From: Pseudomonas sp. BN411
Lineage (GTDB): Bacteria; Pseudomonadota; Gammaproteobacteria; Pseudomonadales; Pseudomonadaceae
Assembly: GCF_029871235.1 (NCBI RefSeq)
Contig: NZ_SSOM01000019.1
Span: forward strand, 62,001-126,000
Length of the DNA: 64,000 nt
Reading direction: 5' to 3'
Shown here: piece by piece, positions 26,815 to 35,426 of the stretch
How the letters are laid out: each line of letters opens with the position of its first letter
How positions within the stretch are numbered: the first letter of the stretch is position 1
The notes under the pieces: generated by a model
Told to the model about the DNA's origin: nothing
Database searches by the model: none
The model's input: the letters and a program-made list of their open reading frames with translations, nothing else
Translations under genes and position numbers: made by a program

Positions 26815-27366
26815 ATGAGCGGGGAAATGAGCACTCGCCGCCTGATCCAGCGCCTGCTGTTGCTGGTGGTGGTGATGTTCGGCTTCGGTTTTGCCCTGGT
26901 GCCGATCTATGACGTGATGTGCCAGGCCTTCGGCATCAATGGCAAGACCACCGGGTCGGCCTACGAGGGCGCGCAGAACGAAGACCAGCAGCGCCAGGTG
27001 CGGGTGCAGTTCCTCGCCACCAACGCAGCGGGGATGAGCTGGGAATTCCGCCCCAAGGCGGATGACCTGGTGGTGCACCCGGGGGCGAGCAACGAGATGC
27101 TGTTCATTGCCTACAACCCCACCGACAAGCCGATGACGGCCCAGGCCATTCCCAGCGTGGCGCCGTCGAAGGCAGCGGCGTTCTTCCACAAGACCGAATG
27201 CTTCTGTTTCACCCAGCAGGTCCTGCAGCCCGGCCAGCGCATCGAGATGCCGGTGCGCTTCATCGTCGACCGTGACCTGCCGGCCGATGTGCATCACCTG
27301 ACCCTCGCTTACACGCTGTTCGATATCACTGCCCGCAAGCCACCAGTCGCCAGGAATGACGGCTGA
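26815..27366 (+). CDS. ctaG: Cytochrome c oxidase assembly protein (Cox11)
   Basis: The 183-residue product has one N-terminal membrane helix (LLLLVVVMFGFGFALVPIYDVMCQAFG) and an immunoglobulin-like periplasmic domain ending in the copper-binding ECFCFTQQ motif (about residue 126). Cox11 inserts CuB into subunit I. The gene starts two bases after coxA stops. A second ATG at 26827 could also serve as the start. Confidence 0.95.
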   Translation: MSGEMSTRRLIQRLLLLVVVMFGFGFALVPIYDVMCQAFGINGKTTGSAYEGAQNEDQQRQVRVQFLATNAAGMSWEFRPKADDLVVHPGASNEMLFIAYNPTDKPMTAQAIPSVAPSKAAAFFHKTECFCFTQQVLQPGQRIEMPVRFIVDRDLPADVHHLTLAYTLFDITARKPPVARNDG

Positions 27367-27391
27367 CGGGCCGATAAGGAGAACAACAACG

Positions 27392-28279
27392 ATGGCTAGT
27401 CACGAGCAGTACTACGTCCCGGCCCAGAGCAAGTGGCCGATCATCGCCACCATCGGCCTGCTGACCACGGTCTACGGCCTGGGCACCTGGTTCAACGACC
27501 TCAAGGCGGCGCGCCCGGATTCAAACGGCCCGATCATCTTCTTCGTCGGTGGGCTCATCGTCGCCTACATGCTGTTCGGCTGGTTCGGCAATGTGATCCG
27601 CGAGAGCCGAGGCGGTCTCTACAGCCCACAGATGGACCGTTCCTTCCGCTGGGGTATGAGCTGGTTCATCTTCTCCGAGGTGATGTTCTTCGCGGCCTTC
27701 TTCGGTGCGCTGTTCTATGTGCGCCACTTCGCCGGCCCCTGGCTCGGTGGCGAGGGCGCCAAGGGTGTCGCCAACATGCTCTGGCCGAATTTCGAATACA
27801 CCTGGCCGCTGCTGAACAACCCGGATTCCAAGCTGTTCCCGCCGCCCAAGGCGGTGATCGATCCGTGGCATCTGCCGCTGATCAACACCCTGCTGCTGGT
27901 GACCTCCAGCTTCACCGTGACCTTCGCCCACCACGCCCTGCGCAAGAACAAGCGTGGTCCGCTGAAGATCTGGCTGGCGCTGACCATCCTGCTCGGTGCG
28001 ACCTTCCTGGGCTTCCAGGCCGAGGAATACATCCACGCCTACAAGGAACTGGGGCTGACCCTCGGTTCGGGCATCTACGGCGCCACCTTCTTCATGCTCA
28101 CCGGCTTCCACGGCGCCCACGTGACCATGGGGGCGCTGATCCTGACGGTGATGCTGGTGCGCATCCTGCGCGGCCACTTCGACCCCGAGCATCACTTCGG
28201 ATTCGAGGCGGCGGCCTGGTACTGGCACTTCGTGGACGTGGTCTGGATCGGCCTGTTCACCTTCGTCTACGTGCTGTGA
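27392..28279 (+). CDS. coxC: Cytochrome c oxidase subunit III
   Basis: The 295-residue product has seven membrane helices, with the conserved FRWGMSWFIFSEVMFFAAFFGALFY block, the phospholipid-binding region and HFGFEAAAWYWHFVDVVWIGLFTFVYV at the C terminus. Subunit III stabilises subunit I and proton uptake. AAGGAG precedes ATG 27392. Confidence 0.96.
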   Translation: MASHEQYYVPAQSKWPIIATIGLLTTVYGLGTWFNDLKAARPDSNGPIIFFVGGLIVAYMLFGWFGNVIRESRGGLYSPQMDRSFRWGMSWFIFSEVMFFAAFFGALFYVRHFAGPWLGGEGAKGVANMLWPNFEYTWPLLNNPDSKLFPPPKAVIDPWHLPLINTLLLVTSSFTVTFAHHALRKNKRGPLKIWLALTILLGATFLGFQAEEYIHAYKELGLTLGSGIYGATFFMLTGFHGAHVTMGALILTVMLVRILRGHFDPEHHFGFEAAAWYWHFVDVVWIGLFTFVYVL

Positions 28280-28287
28280 AGGCGGTG

Positions 28288-28309
28288 GCCAAAGGCGGGG
28301 GCCTTTGGC
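28288..28309. terminator. Stem-loop between convergent coxC and DUF2909
   Basis: GCCAAAGGC-GGGG-GCCTTTGGC sits nine bases after the coxC stop. There is no T run, so efficiency is doubtful; it overlaps the end of nothing coding. Confidence 0.55.
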
Positions 28310-28312
28310 TAA

Positions 28313-28516
28313 TCACCAGGTGACATGAGAAACGAACTGGCCGCTGTAGAAACCCCAGGCAATGAGCGCCAGGGTGACAGCGGTCAGGATTACACGAACC
28401 GTTAGCGCATTGACCACGCGGGAGCTGCGTCCTTCGTCCCTGACCAGGAAGAAAAGGCCGCTGAACAGGCTGACCATCGTGGCAAGCAACATGAGGACGA
28501 TCGCAGCTTTGAGCAT
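28313..28516 (-). CDS. DUF2909 twin transmembrane protein
   Basis: The 67-residue product (MLKAAIVLMLLATMVSLFSGLFFLVRDEGRSSRVVNALTVRVILTAVTLALIAWGFYSGQF) has two membrane helices joined by a charged loop. Small genes of this family sit, on the opposite strand, between cytochrome oxidase subunit III and SURF1 in many pseudomonads. A role in oxidase assembly or stability is guessed from position only. A longer frame overlapping SURF1 is a shadow. Confidence 0.85.
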   Translation of the reverse strand: MLKAAIVLMLLATMVSLFSGLFFLVRDEGRSSRVVNALTVRVILTAVTLALIAWGFYSGQFVSHVTW

Positions 28517-28585
28517 GCGTGACTCCGGGGGAAGGGGGATGTTTTGCAGTATAGCCAGCCCTGTTCTGCCTCGCGGACGGCGGCC

Positions 28586-29314
28586 ATGAGCGCCTTCCGG
28601 CCCGGCCTGGCGCCCACCCTGGTGGTGCTCGCCCTGCTGCCGGTGCTGCTCGGGCTGGGCTTCTGGCAGCTCTCCCGCGCCGAGGAAAAAAGCCAGCTGC
28701 TGGCTGCCGCCGATGCCCGTCGCATCACTGACCCTGTCGATATCGAGAGTCTTCGCGCCAGCGCCGATCCGGCCTACCTGCGCGTACGCCTGAGCGGCCA
28801 TTTCGACGCCGCCCACAGCCTGCTGCTGGACAGCCGCATCCGTGACGGCAAGGCCGGCGTCGAACTGCTGCAACCCTTCCAGGACAGCGCCAGTGGCCAG
28901 TGGCTGCTGGTCAACCGTGGCTGGCTGCCCTGGCCGGATCGCCGCGTGGCACCGGCCTTCACCACCCCCGATAGCGAGCAGGCGCTGGTTGCCTGGGCCT
29001 ATGTGCCGCCGGGCGCCGCGTTCGAACTCAAGCACCTGCAAGCGAGCGGTTGGCCGCAACTGATCAACCAGGTGGATGCCGCAGCGCTCTGGCAACACCT
29101 CGGCCGCAACGGCCTGCCACTGGAACTGCGCCTGGAGGACGGCCCGGTGGCCTACCGCACCGGCTGGCCGGTGGTCGCCATGGGGCCGGAAAAACACATC
29201 GGCTACGCCGTGCAGTGGTTTGCCCTCGCGGCGGCCCTGCTTGGCCTGTTCATCTATTTCGGACTGCGCAAAGGACGGGAGAACAACAATGAACCCAGCA
29301 CTCGCCATGCCTGA
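28586..29314 (+). CDS. SURF1 family oxidase assembly protein
   Basis: The 242-residue product has membrane helices at both ends (LAPTLVVLALLPVLLGLGFWQLSRAEEK and WFALAAALLGLFIYFGLRKG) flanking a periplasmic domain. SURF1 proteins help insert heme A into subunit I. ATG 28586 gives the standard N terminus; the upstream ATG 28544 is not supported by a ribosome site. The next gene starts inside its 3' end. Confidence 0.92.
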   Translation: MSAFRPGLAPTLVVLALLPVLLGLGFWQLSRAEEKSQLLAAADARRITDPVDIESLRASADPAYLRVRLSGHFDAAHSLLLDSRIRDGKAGVELLQPFQDSASGQWLLVNRGWLPWPDRRVAPAFTTPDSEQALVAWAYVPPGAAFELKHLQASGWPQLINQVDAAALWQHLGRNGLPLELRLEDGPVAYRTGWPVVAMGPEKHIGYAVQWFALAAALLGLFIYFGLRKGRENNNEPSTRHA

Positions 29315-29870
29315 GGCCGCGCCGCCGCGCCGCCGTGGGCGCATCCAGCTGCTGCTGATCCTGATGGTGGTGATCGGCCCGATGATGCTCGCCACCGCCA
29401 TGTACAAGTTCAGCTTCTGGGTGCCGGAAGGCCGCAGTTATCACGGCGCCATGATCGGCAATGGCCAGACCAGCGCCGATATCGGTATCCAGGGCGCAGC
29501 GCCGCAGGAGACCTGGCAATTGCTGGTCACCGCGCCGGGCGCCTGCGAGGCCGATTGCCAGCAGTTGGTCTACCTGGCGCGGCAGATCCATATCGGCCTG
29601 GGCCGCGATGCGTCGCGCGCCAGCCACTCCCTGGCCGCTGCTGATGTGCCGGCGGACTACGCCGACAAGCTCAAACTGGAATATCCGCAGTTGAAACGCT
29701 ACGGCCTGGACACGGTCACCTACGGTAAGGCCACCGACAACCTGAGTGGCGCCCGCCTGTGGATCGTTGACCCCCACGGCAACCTCGTCCTGCGTTACGA
29801 CGGCACCGCCAAGGGCAAGCAGATCCTCAACGACCTGCGCCACCTGCTGAAGCTTTCCAATATCGGTTGA
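29289..29870 (+). CDS. Sco-like periplasmic oxidase assembly protein
   Basis: The 193-residue product has one N-terminal membrane helix (IQLLLILMVVIGPMMLATAMYKF) and a thioredoxin-like domain containing APGACEADCQQLVYLARQ. The CEADC sequence has the CxxxC spacing of Sco copper chaperones, though the usual FTYC context is absent. It overlaps SURF1 by 26 bases. A role in copper delivery or thiol redox during aa3 assembly is inferred. The PA0111-type gene of P. aeruginosa seems equivalent. Confidence 0.82.
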   Translation: MNPALAMPEAAPPRRRGRIQLLLILMVVIGPMMLATAMYKFSFWVPEGRSYHGAMIGNGQTSADIGIQGAAPQETWQLLVTAPGACEADCQQLVYLARQIHIGLGRDASRASHSLAAADVPADYADKLKLEYPQLKRYGLDTVTYGKATDNLSGARLWIVDPHGNLVLRYDGTAKGKQILNDLRHLLKLSNIG

Positions 29871-29907
29871 TCGACCCCTTTCTCAGGAAAGGTGAGGAGC
29901 GACTGCT

Positions 29908-30993
29908 GTGGATACCTACAAGAACCGGCCCGGATTCCGCCTCGCCCTGTTCGCCACCCTGCTGGCGCTGGTGGTGGTGCTGCTGGGCGCCTACACCCGC
30001 CTGACCCACGCCGGCCTCGGCTGCCCCGACTGGCCGGGCTGCTATGGCTTCATCAGCGTGCCGCAGACCGACGCCCAACTCGCCCATGCCGAGGCCAATT
30101 TCCCCCACGCGCCGGTGGAGGCCCAGAAGGGCTGGAACGAGATGGTCCACCGCTACTTTGCCGGCACCCTCGGCCTGGTGATCCTCGGCCTGGCCATCCA
30201 TGCTGCGCGCCTGCGCGGCCGTGACGGCCAGCCGCTGAAGCTGCCGCTGCTGCTGGTGGCGGTGGTCGTCGCCCAGGCCGCCTTCGGCATGTGGACGGTG
30301 ACCCTGCAGCTCTGGCCCCAGGTGGTGACCGCGCACCTGCTGGGCGGCTTCACCACGCTCTCGCTCTTGCTGCTGCTGAGCCTGCGGTTGTCCAACGCCT
30401 TCCCGCCGCTGCAATTGCCACAGCGGCTGCGGCTGTGGGCGGCACTCGGGCTGGCGCTGGTGATCGGACAGATCGCCCTCGGTGGCTGGGTCAGCTCCAA
30501 CTACGCGGCCGTGGCCTGCGTCGACCTGCCCACCTGCCATGGTCAGTGGTGGCCGGCGATGGACTTCGCCAACGGCTTCCACCTCACCCAGCACATCGGC
30601 CCCAACTACCTGGGCGGGCAACTGGATAGCGACGCCCGCACTGCCATTCACATGACCCATCGCCTCGGTGCATTGGCCGTGACCCTGGTGCTGTTGGCCC
30701 TTGCCTGGCAACTGCGCGCCGCCGGCCTCAAGGGCTTGGCCGGGCTGCTGCTGGCGGCCCTGTGCCTGCAGGTCGGCCTGGGCATCAGCAACGTGATCTT
30801 CCACCTGCCGCTGCCGGTGGCGGTGGCCCACAACGGCGGCGGCGCCCTGCTGCTGCTGGTGCTGGTCACCACCAATTACCGGGTGCGCAACGCGGCTCTT
30901 TTTGTAGGAGCGAGCTCTGCTCGCGAAATTGGCGGCGGCGGCGGTTCGCGAGCAGAGCTCGCTCCTACGGCATTGACCCCGCACGGCAAGTAA
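29908..30993 (+). CDS. ctaA: Heme A synthase with repeat-encoded C-terminal tail
   Basis: The 361-residue multi-helix membrane enzyme (COX15/CtaA family) oxidises heme O to heme A. Conserved LGAYTRLTHAGLGCPDWPGCYG and histidines in MVHRYFAG, VVTAHLLGG, HMTHRLGAL and VAHNGGGAL are present. The normal end would be around YRVRNAALF (residue 332). The last 29 residues are mostly encoded by a palindromic element, giving a Gly-rich tail (EIGGGGGSRAELAPT). GTG 29908 is the start. cyoE follows after 24 bases. Confidence 0.92.
   Translation: MDTYKNRPGFRLALFATLLALVVVLLGAYTRLTHAGLGCPDWPGCYGFISVPQTDAQLAHAEANFPHAPVEAQKGWNEMVHRYFAGTLGLVILGLAIHAARLRGRDGQPLKLPLLLVAVVVAQAAFGMWTVTLQLWPQVVTAHLLGGFTTLSLLLLLSLRLSNAFPPLQLPQRLRLWAALGLALVIGQIALGGWVSSNYAAVACVDLPTCHGQWWPAMDFANGFHLTQHIGPNYLGGQLDSDARTAIHMTHRLGALAVTLVLLALAWQLRAAGLKGLAGLLLAALCLQVGLGISNVIFHLPLPVAVAHNGGGALLLLVLVTTNYRVRNAALFVGASSAREIGGGGGSRAELAPTALTPHGK
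30904..30968. repeat. REPIN element inside the ctaA coding sequence
   Basis: Two perfectly complementary 24-base arms (30904-30927 starting GTAGGAGCGAGCTCTGCTCG, and 30945-30968) surround a 17-base G/C-rich loop. GTAGGAGCGAGC...GCTCGC is a typical Pseudomonas REP. The ctaA frame reads through the whole element without a stop. In RNA it would form a very stable hairpin between ctaA and cyoE. Confidence 0.93.
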
Positions 30994-31017
30994 CCGAATC
31001 ACCAAGGAGAAAACGCC

Positions 31018-31923
31018 ATGGCCACTCTGCTCAGCCAAGGACACAGCCAGGCCCGCGCCAGCTGGCGCGACTACCTGGAACTGACCAAGCCCAAGGTGGT
31101 GGTGCTGATGCTCATCACCTCCCTGGTGGGCATGTTCCTCGCCACCCGCGCCGGTGTGCCCTGGGAGGTGCTGCTGTTCGGCAACCTCGGCATCGGTCTC
31201 TGCGCCGGGGCGGCGGCGGCGGTCAACCATGTGGTGGACCGGCGCATCGATTCGATCATGGCGAGAACCCTGAAACGCCCGGTGGTCAATGGTCGCGTCT
31301 CGCCGGTGGCTGCCTTGAGCTTCGCTTTCATACTGGCCGTGCTTGGTCAGGCGCTGTTGCTGACTTTCACCAATGAGCTGACCGCCTGGCTGACCCTGGC
31401 GTCCTTGGTGGGCTACGCGGTGCTCTACACCGGTTTCCTCAAGCGCGCCACGCCGCAGAACATCGTCATCGGCGGCCTGGCCGGCGCCGCGCCGCCGCTG
31501 CTGGGCTGGGTTGCCGTCACCGGGCATATGTCCGCCGAACCGCTGCTGCTGGTGCTGATCATCTTCGCCTGGACCCCGCCGCACTTCTGGGCCCTGGCCA
31601 TCCACCGCAAGGAGGAGTACGCCAAGGCCGACATCCCCATGCTGCCGGTGACCCACGGCGAGCACTACACCAAGGTGCACATCCTGCTCTACACCCTGGT
31701 GATGTTCGCGGTCAGCCTGCTGCCCTACGTCATTCACATGAGCGGCGTGCTCTACCTGGCGTGCGCGGTGGCCCTGGGGGCGCGCTTCCTGCAGTGGGCC
31801 TGGGTGCTGTACCGTGACAGCAAACCGCACGCTGCGATCAGGACCTTCAAGTACTCTATCGCCTACCTCTTCTTGCTGTTCATCGCCCTGCTGGTGGACC
31901 ACTACCTGATGCTGAACCTATGA
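31018..31923 (+). CDS. cyoE: Protoheme IX farnesyltransferase
   Basis: The 301-residue UbiA-superfamily membrane enzyme makes heme O from heme B and farnesyl diphosphate. The polyprenyl-binding motif is NHVVDRRIDSIMARTLKRP (about residues 62-80), and the second is in WTPPHFWALAIHRKEEYAKADIPMLP. AAGGAG precedes ATG 31018. The final ATGA overlaps the sco gene. Also called ctaB; it supplies CtaA encoded just upstream. Confidence 0.95.
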   Translation: MATLLSQGHSQARASWRDYLELTKPKVVVLMLITSLVGMFLATRAGVPWEVLLFGNLGIGLCAGAAAAVNHVVDRRIDSIMARTLKRPVVNGRVSPVAALSFAFILAVLGQALLLTFTNELTAWLTLASLVGYAVLYTGFLKRATPQNIVIGGLAGAAPPLLGWVAVTGHMSAEPLLLVLIIFAWTPPHFWALAIHRKEEYAKADIPMLPVTHGEHYTKVHILLYTLVMFAVSLLPYVIHMSGVLYLACAVALGARFLQWAWVLYRDSKPHAAIRTFKYSIAYLFLLFIALLVDHYLMLNL

Positions 31924-32555
31924 CCAGAATCCAGAAAACCGTCTTTGTCCTCGTCGCGATCGTGGCCGTGGTGCTCGGCCTCACCGTGCACCGTGTCCTG
32001 ACCAGCCAGGGCCAGGCCGACCCCACCAAGTTGCTCGATGCCGGCATCGTCCTGCTGCCCCAGAGCCGCACCCTGCCGACGCTGGAAATGGTCGACCAGA
32101 ACGGTCAGAAGGTCGCGGTGGACCAGCTCAAGGACAAGTGGAGCCTGGTGTTCTTCGGCTACACCTTCTGCCCCGATATCTGCCCCACTACCCTGGCGCA
32201 GATGCGTGAGCTCAAGGGCCTGCTGCCGCAGCAGGCGCAGGACAACCTGCGCTTCGTGTTCGTCAGCGTCGACCCGAACCGCGACACGCCGCAGCAGATC
32301 AAGCAGTACATCGGCTATTTCGACCCGACGTTCGTCGGCATCACCGGTGACCTGCCGACCCTGCAGAAGCTGGCCAACGCCGTGAGCATTCCGTTTATCC
32401 CGGCCGATACCAGCAAGGAAAACTACACCGTCGACCACAGCGGCAACCTGGTAGTCCTCGGCCCGGACGGCACCCAGCGCGGCTTCATCCGCTCGCCGCT
32501 GAACAACCAGAAGCTCAAGGAGCAATTGCCGGGGTTGGTGACGCCGAAGAGCTGA
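31920..32555 (+). CDS. SCO1/SenC copper chaperone
   Basis: The 211-residue product has one N-terminal membrane anchor and a thioredoxin-like domain. Copper ligands are in FFGYTFCPDICPTTLAQM (CxxxC) and the later His of NYTVDHSGNLVV. SCO proteins deliver copper to the CuA site of subunit II. It overlaps cyoE by four bases and ends the oxidase cluster. Confidence 0.95.
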   Translation: MTRIQKTVFVLVAIVAVVLGLTVHRVLTSQGQADPTKLLDAGIVLLPQSRTLPTLEMVDQNGQKVAVDQLKDKWSLVFFGYTFCPDICPTTLAQMRELKGLLPQQAQDNLRFVFVSVDPNRDTPQQIKQYIGYFDPTFVGITGDLPTLQKLANAVSIPFIPADTSKENYTVDHSGNLVVLGPDGTQRGFIRSPLNNQKLKEQLPGLVTPKS

Positions 32556-32581
32556 GGGCTCTTTGGGTGGGCTCGGCTCTT

Positions 32582-32680
32582 GTAGGTTGGTGCGGGCGGC
32601 GTTCCGTCAGAGCGCAGCGAAGCCCAACGCGCGAGTCCCGACTCTGAATTGTTGGGCCTCGTGGGCTCGGACCAACCTAC
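32582..32680. repeat. GTAGGTTGG palindromic element at the senC/metQ junction
   Basis: GTAGGTTGG at 32582-32590 and its complement CCAACCTAC at 32672-32680 bracket a 99-base unit; internal arms GCGAAGCCCAAC and GTTGGGCC also pair. The same family occurs at 20284. It lies exactly where gene order switches between the two origin-flanking blocks of P. aeruginosa. Confidence 0.75.
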
Positions 32681-32718
32681 GGACCTGCGATGTATCTCCG
32701 TACAGCACCCACAAAAAA

Positions 32719-32742
32719 GCCCGCTCATTGAGCGGGCTTTTT
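32719..32742. terminator. Bidirectional terminator between sco and metQ
   Basis: GCCCGCTC-ATT-GAGCGGGC flanked by A and T runs on either side, between convergent genes. Confidence 0.95.
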
Positions 32743-32759
32743 CATTCAGCCGGACGCGA

Positions 32760-33536
32760 TCAGAACGCCGGAACCACAGCGCCTTTGTACTTCTCCTCGA
32801 TGAATTTCTTCACCTCGGGGCTGTTCAGGGCCTTGGCCAGTTTCTGCATGTCGGCGTTGGCCTTGTTGTCCTCGCGGGATACCAGGATGTTCACGTAGGG
32901 CGAGTCGCTGCCTTCGATCACCAGGGCGTCCTTGGTGGGGTTCAGCTTGGCTTCCAGCGCGTAGTTGGTGTTGATCAGCGCCAGGTCCACCTGGTTCAGC
33001 ACGCGCGGCAGGGTCGCGGCTTCCAGTTCACGCACCTTGATGCCCTTCGGGTTCTCGACGATGTCCTTCGGGGTGGCGGTGATGCTGGTGTTGTCCTTCA
33101 GCTTGATCACACCGGCCTTGTCCAGCAGCAGCAGGGCACGGCCGCCGTTGGTGGCGTCGTTGGGGATGACCACCTGGGCGCCTTCCGGCAGATCGGCCAG
33201 GGACTTCACCTTGCTGGAGTAGGCGCCGAAGGGCTCGACGTGCACGCCGGTGACGGAAACCAGTTTCACCTTGGTCTGGCGCGCCTTGTTGAACTCATCG
33301 AGGTAAGGCTGGTGCTGGAAGAAGTTGGCATCCAGGCGGCCTTCGGCAACTTGCACGTTGGGCTGCACGTAGTCGGTGAAGACTTTCACCTGCAGGTCCA
33401 CGCCTTCTTTGGCCAGCTGCGGCTTGATGAATTCGAGAATCTCCGCGTGGGGCACCGGGGTAGCGGCCACTTTCAGGGTGTCGGCCTGGGCGGAGAGGGC
33501 GGTCAGGGCGGCGAAGGCCACCAGCAATTTCTTCAT
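32760..33536 (-). CDS. metQ: Methionine ABC transporter substrate-binding protein
   Basis: The 258-residue product has a signal peptide (MKKLLVAFAALTALSAQA) and an NlpA-family fold (LKVAATPVPHAEILEFIKPQLAKEGVDLQVKVFTDYVQPN...FFQHQPYLDEFNK...VIPNDATNGGRALLLL). There is no lipobox cysteine, so it appears to be a free periplasmic protein. AAGGAG lies six bases before ATG 33536, so the nine-residue upstream extension is rejected. It is the third gene of metNIQ. Confidence 0.92.
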   Translation of the reverse strand: MKKLLVAFAALTALSAQADTLKVAATPVPHAEILEFIKPQLAKEGVDLQVKVFTDYVQPNVQVAEGRLDANFFQHQPYLDEFNKARQTKVKLVSVTGVHVEPFGAYSSKVKSLADLPEGAQVVIPNDATNGGRALLLLDKAGVIKLKDNTSITATPKDIVENPKGIKVRELEAATLPRVLNQVDLALINTNYALEAKLNPTKDALVIEGSDSPYVNILVSREDNKANADMQKLAKALNSPEVKKFIEEKYKGAVVPAF

Positions 33537-33590
33537 GAACGGCTCCTTGTGGGAAGTCATCGGGCCGGCGCAACTGGCGCCGGCGCCAGG

Positions 33591-34259
33591 TCATTTACGG
33601 GAAAAGTGCACCACCAGCTTGTCGCCGACGGTTTGCAGGATCTGGACGAGCACCAGCAGCAGGACCACGGTGACCACCATCACGTCGGTCTGGAAGCGCT
33701 GGTAGCCGAAGCGGATGGCCAGGTCGCCGAGGCCGCCCGCGCCCACCACGCCGGCCATCGCGGTGTAGGACACCAGGGTGATGGCGGTGACGGTGATGGC
33801 GGCGAAGATGCCCGGTCGCGCTTCCGGCAGCAGGGCGTTCCAGATGATCTGGCGGGTGGTGGCGCCCATTGCCTGGGTGGCTTCGAGGATGCCGCGGTCC
33901 ACTTCACGCAGGGCGGTTTCCACCAGGCGCGCGAAGAACGGCGTGGCACCCACCACCAGTGGCGGGATGGCGCCGGCGACCCCCAGGGAGGTGCCGGTGA
34001 TGAACACGGTGAAGGGGATCATCACGATCAGCAGGATGATGAAGGGCAGCGAACGCAGCACGTTCACCAGCAGCGACAGCAGGCCGTAAACGGTCTTCTG
34101 CTCGAACAGCTGGCGCGGGCCGGTGAGGAACAGCAGCACGCCCAGCGGCAGGCCGAGCAGCACGGTGAACAGCAGCGAGCCACCGAGCATGAGGAAGGTA
34201 TCGAGGGTGGCGAGCCAGATTTCGTACCAGTCGATATTGGCGAGCAGGGCGTCCATCAA
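33591..34259 (-). CDS. metI: Methionine ABC transporter permease
   Basis: The 222-residue, five-helix inner-membrane permease of the MetI family has the conserved cytoplasmic EAA loop [37 protein letters not shown] and the late motif [21 protein letters not shown]. Its start overlaps the metN stop by four bases, indicating coupled translation. Confidence 0.95.
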   Translation of the reverse strand: MMDALLANIDWYEIWLATLDTFLMLGGSLLFTVLLGLPLGVLLFLTGPRQLFEQKTVYGLLSLLVNVLRSLPFIILLIVMIPFTVFITGTSLGVAGAIPPLVVGATPFFARLVETALREVDRGILEATQAMGATTRQIIWNALLPEARPGIFAAITVTAITLVSYTAMAGVVGAGGLGDLAIRFGYQRFQTDVMVVTVVLLLVLVQILQTVGDKLVVHFSRK

Positions 34260-35263
34260 CGCAGGATCTCCAGGTGCACGTCCGCCTCGCGGAAGCAGCC
34301 AAGCGCGGCGTCGATGTCGCCGCCGGTCAGGGCCAGGGTCAGCTGGCCGTAGGGGGTGTCCTTGATGCGGTCGATGCGCCCGGCAAGGATGCTGTAGTCC
34401 ACGCCGGTCTGACGCGCGACGGTGCCCAGCAGCGGGGCGTAGGTCGCCTCGCCACGGAAGGTCAGGCGCAGGATGCGGCCGCTGACGTGAGCGAAGTCAT
34501 CGTGCTGCTCACTCTCGTCCACCTGCTCGTCTTCCAGCACGAAGCGCTGGGTGGTGATGTGCTGCGGATGCAGGAACACATCGGCCACCGCGCCCTGCTC
34601 GACGATCACGCCGTTGTCCATCACTGCCACGCGGTCGCAGACCCGGCGGATCACGTCCATCTCGTGGGTAATGAGGACGATGGTGAGTTTCAGCTCGCGG
34701 TTGATCTCGGCCAGTAGTTGCAGCACCGAGGCGGTGGTCTGCGGGTCGAGAGCGCTGGTGGCCTCGTCGCAGAGCAGAATCTTCGGCTGGGTGGCCAGGG
34801 CGCGGGCGATGCCGACGCGCTGCTTCTGGCCGCCGGAGAGTTGCGCCGGGTATTTGCGGGCGTGGTCGCTGAGACCGACGCGAGCCAGCAGTTCGGCGAC
34901 GCGGCGATCGATCTCTGCGCGGGACAACTCACCGGCCAGCTTCAGCGGTAATCCGACGTTTTCAGCAACGGTCTTGGATGCCAGCAGGTTGAAGTGCTGG
35001 AAGATCATCCCGACGCGCTGACGGAAGCGGCGCAGGCCTTCGCTGTCCAGGGCGGTGATGTCGTCGCCATCGATGACGATGCGACCACCGGTGGGTTCTT
35101 CAAGGCGGTTGATCAGGCGCAGCAGGGTGCTCTTGCCGGCTCCCGAGTGGCCGATCAGGCCGAACACTTCGCCGCTCTGGATGGCGAGGTCGGTCGGCTG
35201 CAGGGCCGGGATTTCGCGGCCTTCGACGCGGTACGCCTTGTGGACGTTATGGAATTCGATCAC
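34256..35263 (-). CDS. metN: Methionine ABC transporter ATPase
   Basis: The 335-residue ABC ATPase has Walker [10 protein letters not shown] (about residue 38), signature [15 protein letters not shown], Walker [13 protein letters not shown] and switch His in [11 protein letters not shown]. The C-terminal NIL domain (about 260-335) usually binds methionine and feeds back on transport. It is the first gene of the operon. The 163-base upstream region shows no recognisable S-box. Confidence 0.95.
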   Translation of the reverse strand: MIEFHNVHKAYRVEGREIPALQPTDLAIQSGEVFGLIGHSGAGKSTLLRLINRLEEPTGGRIVIDGDDITALDSEGLRRFRQRVGMIFQHFNLLASKTVAENVGLPLKLAGELSRAEIDRRVAELLARVGLSDHARKYPAQLSGGQKQRVGIARALATQPKILLCDEATSALDPQTTASVLQLLAEINRELKLTIVLITHEMDVIRRVCDRVAVMDNGVIVEQGAVADVFLHPQHITTQRFVLEDEQVDESEQHDDFAHVSGRILRLTFRGEATYAPLLGTVARQTGVDYSILAGRIDRIKDTPYGQLTLALTGGDIDAALGCFREADVHLEILR

Positions 35264-35426
35264 TGCGGAAACCTTGTGGGTTCGTCGTTAGCCGGATCGG
35301 CTAAAAACCGGCAAGTTTACCTGCTGGCACATAGGCACAGAAAATCTTTCTGGACCTATGGCTATAGCAAGTGGGAATAAGCGACAGGCGGACTGCGTGG
35401 AGTCTAGCTGCCGCCAGCCGGGACGT
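35264..35426. other. Gap between metN and the coiled-coil lipoprotein gene
   Basis: It should hold the metN promoter, reading leftward. GGCTAAAAACCGGC near 35293 and an A/T-rich block around 35337-35352 are the only notable features. No repeat, riboswitch or hairpin terminator was recognised. Confidence 0.35.

Noticed and set aside
28313-29407. Long minus-strand frame across SURF1
   Set aside because: Only its last 67 codons form a real gene (DUF2909). The remainder is the GC-rich shadow of SURF1 and lacks a start with a ribosome site.
24067-32555. Novel respiratory complex
   Set aside because: Every gene fits the known aa3 oxidase and assembly set; only the ctaA tail and the Sco-like protein merit attention.
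35264-35426. S-adenosylmethionine riboswitch upstream of metN
   Set aside because: No S-box core elements; these are uncommon in pseudomonads and the gap shows no terminator fold.
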